From the NCBI GenBank assembly GCA_026707185.1, contig JAPOXI010000035.1:1-11403 (forward strand): a DNA stretch of 11,403 bases. Direction: 5' to 3'. This document shows, piece after piece, positions 6,726 to 11,403 of the stretch; the first letter of the stretch is position 1, and each line of letters starts with the position of its first letter. The position numbers were made by a program, and so were the translations under genes. The notes beneath the pieces are model-generated. The model saw only the letters and a program-made list of their open reading frames with translations. It was not told the DNA's origin and ran no database searches. Source of the stretch: Chloroflexota bacterium. Its GTDB lineage: Bacteria; Chloroflexota; UBA11872.

Positions 6726-7364
6726 ATGCGTACTTTCCGGCATGATCTCGTCGAGGCGTTGATCGTCATCATCATCTTTACCGCGGTTGGGATGGGGCCC
6801 CTCTACGCACTTGGGGCCGTTGCGGGTGGTTTTCTCGACCCGGAGGATCCAGGAAGCTGGGGCGCCAGTTTGCCGGTGATCTACTTGTTGGCCATTGTGC
6901 TCATCGGCTACTTCTTTGGCTGGACCATGACTAACCTCGCGGTGGACTTTGAGGCCTTTTGGCGTTTGCCGGGACGATTGCGGGCGTTCGAGGCGCTGGT
7001 GGCCAAGGCTGGCCCTGGCAGCGCTCTGCACGCCGCCGCCAACTGCCAGGATGGCGCCGTTGGCGCCCTGCGCTATCCGCGACTGCGGAGCCACGGCGTC
7101 AATGTACTGGCCATGGCACCGCTGACTTTCGTTTATGTCGCGGTGCGCGGTGCCTGGCTTGCCTCGTGTCTGGCTGCCGTCTCGGCGGCAATTGAGCTCG
7201 GCCGCACAGCGGTCTCCGGTGAATCAACGAGTGCGTCACTCATGGCGCTGGTTGCGTCATTGCTGGTATTGGGAGCGGCAAGCCTGCTCACAAGGGTGCT
7301 CGCGATCCCGGCGGCGAGTCAGGCCGTGGCTGTTATCGGAGCAGGCAGCGCCACGAGACGCTAG
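6726..7364 (+). CDS. Multi-pass membrane protein of unknown function
   Basis: A 212-residue protein I do not recognise. About four hydrophobic segments are visible: residues 11-35 (LIVIIIFTAVGMGPLYALG region), 51-73 (VIYLLAIVLIGYFFGWTMT region), 124-153 and 170-195. A soluble stretch of about 45 residues lies between segments 2 and 3 ('AFWRLPGRLRAFEALVAKAG'). No transporter signature or catalytic motif is seen. ATG 6726 has GGTGGCGGTGA immediately upstream as a plausible ribosome-binding site. It is probably co-transcribed with the anchored protein at 5937, so the two may work together in the envelope. Its stop is only 3 bp from the stop of the convergent NIF3 gene. Confidence 0.7.
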   Translation: MRTFRHDLVEALIVIIIFTAVGMGPLYALGAVAGGFLDPEDPGSWGASLPVIYLLAIVLIGYFFGWTMTNLAVDFEAFWRLPGRLRAFEALVAKAGPGSALHAAANCQDGAVGALRYPRLRSHGVNVLAMAPLTFVYVAVRGAWLASCLAAVSAAIELGRTAVSGESTSASLMALVASLLVLGAASLLTRVLAIPAASQAVAVIGAGSATRR

Positions 7365-7367
7365 GGA

Positions 7368-8132
7368 TCAGGCGTTCGTTGGAAGGTCCAAGAATTCGGC
7401 CTCGCAGTCGAGTTCCGCGCTGATCAGTTTGGCCAGGGCCTGGACGCCAAAAACCTCTGTCGCGTAGTGGCCAGCGGCCAGGAAGTGGACACCAAGCTCG
7501 CGGCTCCACATTTCGACGGGTTCGAACAAGTCGCCGGTGATGAACGCCTCGCAGCCCTTGGCCGCGGCTTCTTGAAAGTACTTGGGGCCGCCGCCGCTAC
7601 AGACGGCAATTCTCCGGATCTCGGCGGGGCCGTTGGCGTAGAACGCGTGTAGAGGACCGATGGCGTCCCTCGCTCGCTGAGCAAGCTCCTCAGCCGGCAC
7701 CGGGTCAGATACCGAGCCGAACCAGCCGACCGGCCGCTCGCCTGCGTATGCGAATCCAACGCGCTCCTTCTGAAAGCCCAGCGACTGAATGATGCGTGCG
7801 TTGTTGCCGAGCGTGGGATGACCATCCAGAGCCAGGTGGTAGGCCGCAAGGCTGATGTCGTAATCGAAAAGGACACGCAAGCGTTCGCGCAGCATCGGGT
7901 CGATAACCCGTGAGTCGCTGTTCCAAAACAGGCCGTGATGCACGACGACGAAACCCGCGTCCCTTTCAGCCGCGGCTTCAAAGAGGGCTCGGCTGGCGGA
8001 TACGGCCGTGACCACCGTGCTGACCGAGGGGCGCCCGTGGACTTGCAGGCCCATCGGACCGTAGTCCGGAAAGGCCTGGACCTCGAGAACTCTATTCAGA
8101 TGGGAGACGAGGTCGTCGCGGGGTTCAGGCAC
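7368..8132 (-). CDS. NIF3/DUF34 family dinuclear metal-binding protein
   Basis: A 254-residue protein of the widespread NIF3 (YbgI/DUF34, 'GTP cyclohydrolase I type 2'-like) family, which forms hexameric rings with a two-metal centre. All five expected metal ligands can be placed: His65 and His66 (VVHHGLFW), Asp103 (YHLALDGH), His222 and Glu226 (GHYATEVFG). Other signatures are DYGPMGLQV (23-31), LGNN (108-111), SGGGP (179-183) and FITGD (197-201). The length is that of the short bacterial form, without the PII-like insert. The biochemical role of the family is not settled. GTG 8132 overlaps the end of the DUF5069 gene by 8 nt (GTGCCTGA), so the two are likely translated in a coupled way. It ends convergently with the membrane gene. 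Confidence 0.93.
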   Translation of the reverse strand: MPEPRDDLVSHLNRVLEVQAFPDYGPMGLQVHGRPSVSTVVTAVSASRALFEAAAERDAGFVVVHHGLFWNSDSRVIDPMLRERLRVLFDYDISLAAYHLALDGHPTLGNNARIIQSLGFQKERVGFAYAGERPVGWFGSVSDPVPAEELAQRARDAIGPLHAFYANGPAEIRRIAVCSGGGPKYFQEAAAKGCEAFITGDLFEPVEMWSRELGVHFLAAGHYATEVFGVQALAKLISAELDCEAEFLDLPTNA

Positions 8133-8418
8133 CAGCCGCCGGTTCGGGAGCCGCCCGGCGTTCGCGTACCTGGCGAACGAGCTCGGCGTCCGTGCCCGAC
8201 GAGACCGAGATTTCCATGAATTCGTCGGCGCTCATCCCCAGTTCACCCAGAACGCGCCGGTCGATGGGGCATGGATAGATGTAGTCGTCGATGGTGCCGT
8301 CCGCCTTGGCGCGGGCCTTGTCCGACATCCGCGCGATCCACGGAATCCCGCCGATCACCAGATCGCGTCCCCGCGGTTGGAAGGGTTGGTTGGTCCCAGA
8401 GTCGTTGCCAGCAGCCAT
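8125..8418 (-). CDS. DUF5069 family small protein
   Basis: A 97-residue soluble protein. The middle segment 'IGGIPWIARMSDKARAKADG' (22-41) followed by 'DDYIYPCPIDRRVLGELGMS' (44-63) matches the DUF5069 pattern (LGGi.wLaRm.DKaRA...G...eY.Y.CplD...L..lGi), and 'SGTDAELVRQV' (74-84) fits its C-terminal helix. The function of this family is unknown. ATG 8418 is the natural start; a weak GAG lies upstream. The gene sits between the kinase-like gene (16-bp gap) and NIF3 (8-bp overlap), which places it inside the minus-strand operon. Confidence 0.85.
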   Translation of the reverse strand: MAAGNDSGTNQPFQPRGRDLVIGGIPWIARMSDKARAKADGTIDDYIYPCPIDRRVLGELGMSADEFMEISVSSGTDAELVRQVRERRAAPEPAAGA

Positions 8419-8434
8419 GGCTTGCTCGTTTCCG

Positions 8435-9343
8435 CTATCCGCTATCGGACGTGACGCTTGATTCTAGACCAAGGCTTTGACGAATCCGCCTGATCGCCCA
8501 TGAACTGCCAGACAGCACGTTCGCCAGCGACTCGGTCGCGATCCGAGGCCCGTTCCAAAGGCCAGCGACTCGCGCCAGCGACAGTAGCGCGACCGACGCA
8601 TCAAGGCCGGGCAGCCCCGAATCGTCTGGATGCACAGCAGCAAGGCTGCGAAGCGTCCCGGTCTCATTTGCGGCGGACACATACTTCGCGTACGTCCAGT
8701 CCGCAAAGTCAAGCCCGAGCAGTTCCAAGTCGATGAAGGTGACCCTCTTTCCGTCGATGACGACGTTGGACGGTGATGCGTCAAGCGGCAGAAGAACCGG
8801 GTCGCGGACAGTTACGGTCTGGCACAGGGCATGAATCGCGTCGGTGGGTAGTCTTGGCATCGCATCCATCAGGGCCTGGGCAACTGCCGAGAGTTCCCTG
8901 CCTCGTTTTCGTCGGGCTGCCTCACGACGGGTCGACGCAATGCGCGCGTTCCACGGGGCCAATGAGTTGAGAAGTCGCAACCAGGCGTCGCGCACGGCCC
9001 ACGCCTGGGACTGGCCGGGCGGTTCATCCGCTGCCAATTGCTCGTAAAGCGTCGTGCCTGGAATCCAGACTCGGGCTAGCGCTAGCGCATCCGCGTCGGC
9101 GGCGACGAATCCCGGCACCGGAGCACGTACTCGACATAAATCTTGATAGAGGGCCGCTTCGGTACGGAGTCGCTCGTGGGCACTCACACCGTCGAAGAGC
9201 TTGAGCGCCAATTCGGCATCGCCAGCGTTCCAGCGCCAGAGTCCAGTTCGAACGAAGCGAAGACGTCCTGACGTCGGCTGCATGGCCGAGGCAAGGACAG
9301 CCTCGAGTCGCCCTTGGACGTCAGCCGACGGCTTCGAGCTCAA
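8435..9343 (-). CDS. Kinase-like (APH/choline-kinase fold) protein with altered catalytic loop
   Basis: A 302-residue protein with the layout of the aminoglycoside/choline phosphotransferase superfamily. The ATP-binding Lys is likely Lys48 (LALKLFD), with Glu62 as its salt-bridge partner. The hinge 'ALARVWIPGTTLYEQL' (88-103) is typical. The catalytic loop is LPLDASPSNVVI (185-196): Asp188 and Asn193 match HxDxxxxN, but the His is Pro186. The metal-binding Asp is Asp205 in TFIDLELLGLDFADW, where DFE is usual. With Asp, Asn and metal Asp intact it may be active, but the substrate is unknown; it should not be called a resistance gene. Start TTG 9343 overlaps the DUF2344 gene by 23 nt; ATG 9283 (MQPTSGRLRF) is the alternative, but it would cut an N-terminal helix. 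Confidence 0.75.
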   Translation of the reverse strand: MSSKPSADVQGRLEAVLASAMQPTSGRLRFVRTGLWRWNAGDAELALKLFDGVSAHERLRTEAALYQDLCRVRAPVPGFVAADADALALARVWIPGTTLYEQLAADEPPGQSQAWAVRDAWLRLLNSLAPWNARIASTRREAARRKRGRELSAVAQALMDAMPRLPTDAIHALCQTVTVRDPVLLPLDASPSNVVIDGKRVTFIDLELLGLDFADWTYAKYVSAANETGTLRSLAAVHPDDSGLPGLDASVALLSLARVAGLWNGPRIATESLANVLSGSSWAIRRIRQSLGLESSVTSDSG

Positions 9344-9956
9344 TGTCAGTGCGGGTCGTCATTGTTGCTTCGACTCGTAGAGCGAGTGCAAGGTCGCGGG
9401 AGGTCACAATTTCGTCCTGGGCGATTCGAAGCCGTGCAAGCAACGTGCCGTTTTCGGACGTCAGCGCACCTATTCCAGGTCGAATGTCACGCCGGACTCC
9501 TTCCGGGTCGCGGACGCGCTCGATTTCCACCTTGGCCTGTGCTAGGAGGCGCTGTACGCGGGCATCCAGGTCGGCTGGCGCAGGGTCGACTGTAAGCTCG
9601 TACGTGGCCCAGAACGTGCGGACTCGACGGCCCGATGCCTTCGCGACTTCTACCACGGCCATGCCCGGGATAGCGGCGGCAGCCAGCCGTTTTTCAACAT
9701 CGACCGCATCAAGCGCGGCGCGCAGCCCCATTGTCACGTACTCGCGACGGCCCTCCGCGCCCACCGGAAGTGGTGGACCGAAACTGAGTCGCGGCTTGGG
9801 ACTGAAGCCGCGGCTGTAGGCAAGCGGCAACCCGGCCCGCCGCGTCACACGTTCCCAAGCCCGACGCACATCGTGCTGGGAGAGAAAGCGCGCGGCGCCA
9901 GTCTTCGTGAATCGGACCAGATACCAATGGTCCGGGGGTTGTTGCTCGGTCACCAC
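9321..9956 (-). CDS. DUF2344 / TIGR03936-family protein (radical-SAM-linked)
   Basis: A 211-residue protein. The N-terminal part WYLVRFTKTGAARFLSQHD (10-28), then RRAGLPLAYSRGFSPKPRLSF and PLPVGAEGRREYV, is the clear signature of DUF2344/TIGR03936 (usual YR.rFsK.g..rFlShLDl, RRA.lPl.ySqGFnP.P.isfa.pL). The family is normally fused to, or encoded beside, a radical-SAM protein; its exact role is unresolved. No such partner is in this window. The frame stays open upstream to 10199, but that would overlap the divergent HNH gene, and the family begins near here, so GTG 9956 (or GTG 9953, TTG 9962) is preferred. No good ribosome-binding site is visible. It is the first gene of the minus-strand cluster. 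Confidence 0.85.
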   Translation of the reverse strand: MVTEQQPPDHWYLVRFTKTGAARFLSQHDVRRAWERVTRRAGLPLAYSRGFSPKPRLSFGPPLPVGAEGRREYVTMGLRAALDAVDVEKRLAAAAIPGMAVVEVAKASGRRVRTFWATYELTVDPAPADLDARVQRLLAQAKVEIERVRDPEGVRRDIRPGIGALTSENGTLLARLRIAQDEIVTSRDLALALRVEATMTTRTDIELEAVG

Positions 9957-10046
9957 CCGCAAGCATACGAGCGCAGGGGGAAAGACGCCCGACAGATTCG
10001 CCGGCCGCGCCGACGCTGCTGCTTGGCTGTTGCCCTGTACCATGAA

Positions 10047-10060
10047 CGCGGCTAGCCGCG
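10047..10060. promoter_or_regulatory. Perfect 14-bp palindrome in the divergent spacer, possible operator
   Basis: CGCGGCTAGCCGCG is perfectly self-complementary. It lies in the roughly 120-bp spacer between the divergent DUF2344 and HNH genes, 15 bp ahead of the HNH GTG at 10076. Such a site could bind a dimeric regulator and cover the HNH promoter or leader. High GC raises the chance of random palindromes. I see no convincing -35/-10 pair in the spacer. Confidence 0.35.
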
Positions 10061-10075
10061 ACGTGCTGGGGGCCT

Positions 10076-10600
10076 GTGGATACGCCGGTTCTGCTGCTGA
10101 ATCAGAACTACGAGCCGCTAAACGTCTGTCGCGTGCGACGTGCGATCGTGCTTCTCGCCAAAGGCAAGGCCGAGCCCCTGGCGCATCACGCGCGTCCATT
10201 GCGCACGCCAGTTCGTGACGTTCCGAGGCCCAGCGTCATCCGCCTGCGTTACTACGTCCGGCGCCCACGCCCGACGATCAAGCTGAGTCGGCGTGAGGTC
10301 TTAGTGCGCGACTCTCACACCTGTCAGTACTGCGGAACTCACGGTCCGGACATGACGATCGACCACGTAAAACCGCGGCGGCTGGGCGGACGCCGTCGAT
10401 GGGACAACCTGGTGACAGCTTGCCGTCCCTGCAACCTGCGCAAGGCCGGACGTACGCCAAGCGGGGCCAACATGCGCCTGCGCCGCCGCCCCACGCACCC
10501 TCGTTCTCCGTACTCGCATCTCCTGGGCCGGTTTGTTACTCATGCACTCGACCCTTCCTGGGCACCTTACCTGCCAGTCCAATTGCAGAGGGCCAGTTGA
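10076..10600 (+). CDS. HNH endonuclease family protein (McrA-like)
   Basis: A 174-residue protein of the common bacterial HNH family that begins 'LLLNQNYEPLNVCRVRRAIVLLAKGKAE', the usual N-terminal region of this group. The C-terminal HNH domain has a zinc knuckle from C83xxC86 (CQYCG) and C116xxC119 (CRPCN). The catalytic core is TIDHVKPRRLGG with Asp96-His97, Asn111 in WDNLV and Asn120. All key residues are present, so it is probably active, but the DNA target is unknown. No neighbouring restriction or methyltransferase partner is seen, and these proteins often sit alone in chromosomes. GTG 10076 is preferred: GGGGG lies 4 nt upstream and the N-terminus fits the family. A GNAT gene follows after 43 bp in the same direction. 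Confidence 0.9.
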   Translation: MDTPVLLLNQNYEPLNVCRVRRAIVLLAKGKAEPLAHHARPLRTPVRDVPRPSVIRLRYYVRRPRPTIKLSRREVLVRDSHTCQYCGTHGPDMTIDHVKPRRLGGRRRWDNLVTACRPCNLRKAGRTPSGANMRLRRRPTHPRSPYSHLLGRFVTHALDPSWAPYLPVQLQRAS

Positions 10601-10643
10601 ACGGGTCGTTCCTGCAGCCTCGTCCGAAGGAAGAACGGCCCGA

Positions 10644-11403
10644 GTGACCGAGGTGCTTCCCAATGGCTGGCGGCCGTTTCTGTCGCCGCGAGTTGTGGCC
10701 ATGATTGAGTCCACAATGGGTGCGGGCCTGGACGCGTTTGGTGCCGACCCGATTCCTGTCATCGGGCGGCCAGCCGACGCAGGGGAGCTACCGCTGGCCG
10801 CTATTCGGCTTGACCGAGGATCACTGGTCAGCGCGCGGAACGACTGGCTGGAGGCGCTACGGCCGGTGGTGACGAACATGCATCCGGACATGTTGTTTTC
10901 TACGTTCGGAGCCTATGAGCTGGCGCGAGTGACGCAGCCGGACGGGCAGAGCGCCTGGGGGCCTGTGTTCTTCTTTTTCGGTGACGCATCGACCTGGAAC
11001 GACCCGAAAGACCCGCGGGTGGTCAGAATCGGCGAGGACGACTTGGCTGAGGTTGACTACAAGCGCTTCTGGCACTGCTATGGAGGCGAGGCGCACGAGG
11101 GGTATGGCGTTATCGAGGAAGGCGAGCTGGTGGCGCTGGCGGGGGTGCTTCACTACAGCGATGGCGTTGAGGAAATCGGGATGGACGTGATGCCGGAGGC
11201 GCGGGGGCACGGTTTGGGTCGCGCCATTGTTGGGGCAGCCGGTACGGCGATCATCGAACGGGGAAACCTAGCCCTGGCTACGACGTCGCCATGGAATGTG
11301 CCGTCGGCGCGTACGTTGCGGTCGGCAGGTTTGCGGTATTCGTATACCCAGATGATGTCGTTCGACGGGTTCGACGGGGCGTTTCCGATGCCGGCGCAGC
11401 CGC
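10644..11403 (+). CDS. GNAT-family N-acetyltransferase (partial, runs off right edge)
   Basis: 253 residues are visible and the frame is open at the window end. The acetyl-CoA-binding motif A is at about residues 178-192, 'EIGMDVMPEARGHGLG', with the R-G-x-G-x-G loop RGHGLG (187-192) and the following helix GRAIVGAAG. Motif B is NVPSARTLRSAGLRYSY (218-234), with the N-x-x-S pattern of GNAT enzymes. Residues 1-140 form an N-terminal domain with no motif I recognise. The acetyl acceptor is unknown. GTG 10644 is the first usable start in this frame, and AAGGAAG lies about 10 nt upstream. It starts 43 bp after the HNH gene and may share its transcript. Confidence 0.85.
   Translation, partial: MTEVLPNGWRPFLSPRVVAMIESTMGAGLDAFGADPIPVIGRPADAGELPLAAIRLDRGSLVSARNDWLEALRPVVTNMHPDMLFSTFGAYELARVTQPDGQSAWGPVFFFFGDASTWNDPKDPRVVRIGEDDLAEVDYKRFWHCYGGEAHEGYGVIEEGELVALAGVLHYSDGVEEIGMDVMPEARGHGLGRAIVGAAGTAIIERGNLALATTSPWNVPSARTLRSAGLRYSYTQMMSFDGFDGAFPMPAQP

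Noticed and set aside
9073..9086. Tandem GCTAGC palindrome inside the kinase-like gene
   Set aside because: It is explained by the repeated Ala-Leu codons of the ALALAR segment in coding sequence.
8435..9343. Antibiotic (aminoglycoside) resistance gene
   Set aside because: Only the general kinase fold is shared; the catalytic His is absent and the context is an operon of housekeeping-type genes.
9957..10199. Upstream extension of the DUF2344 frame to 10199
   Set aside because: It would overlap the divergent HNH coding region, and DUF2344 proteins start close to the WYLVRFTKTG segment, so GTG 9956 is better.
10076..10600. HNH protein as part of a mobile intron or homing element
   Set aside because: No intron structure, repeats or disrupted host gene surround it, and it matches the stand-alone chromosomal HNH family.

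Overview
This is a GC-rich (roughly 60-65%), densely coded bacterial chromosome segment. The coding style (many GTG/TTG starts, short intergenic gaps, stop/start overlaps) and the gene types (a DUF2344 protein, a DUF5069-NIF3 pair, a McrA-like HNH protein, a DrrA-type ABC exporter, an Asp-box propeller protein) would suit an environmental Chloroflexota or a similar uncultivated lineage. That placement is inference from gene content. No rRNA, phage, IS or CRISPR signal is visible, so this looks like ordinary chromosome.

Left part (1-3600): a partial minus-strand gene for a divergent DapA/DHDPS-superfamily protein runs off the left edge. A 240-bp divergent spacer separates it from a plus-strand three-gene ABC-2 export operon: one ATPase followed by two different permease subunits, with overlapping gene ends (ATPase stop beyond the TTG of permease 1, then ATGA between the permeases). 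This should form one heteromeric exporter of unknown cargo.

Middle part (3600-5800): on the minus strand lie a tRNA-Lys(CUU) with encoded CCA, then a class I SAM methyltransferase, then a seven-Asp-box beta-propeller protein. The propeller gene converges on the ABC operon across a short spacer that contains a compound hairpin.

Centre-right (5800-7365): two plus-strand envelope genes. The first is a membrane-anchored protein with a very charged linker and a DUF5666-like end domain, preceded by a CRP-like GTGA-N6-TCAC palindrome. The second is a multi-pass membrane protein I do not recognise. Its stop is 3 bp from the stop of the convergent NIF3 gene.

Right part (7368-9956): a compact minus-strand cluster, in transcription order DUF2344 protein, kinase-like (APH-fold) protein, DUF5069 protein and NIF3/DUF34 metal protein, with overlaps of 23 bp and 8 bp and one gap of 16 bp. 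It diverges from plus-strand HNH (10076) and GNAT acetyltransferase (10644, runs off the right edge) genes. A perfect 14-bp palindrome lies just upstream of the HNH start.

No clearly new multi-gene system is evident. The most unusual points are the kinase-like protein lacking the catalytic-loop His, the DapA-like protein lacking both expected Tyr positions and the second Thr of the GTTGE motif, and the orphan DUF2344 gene at the head of the cluster.
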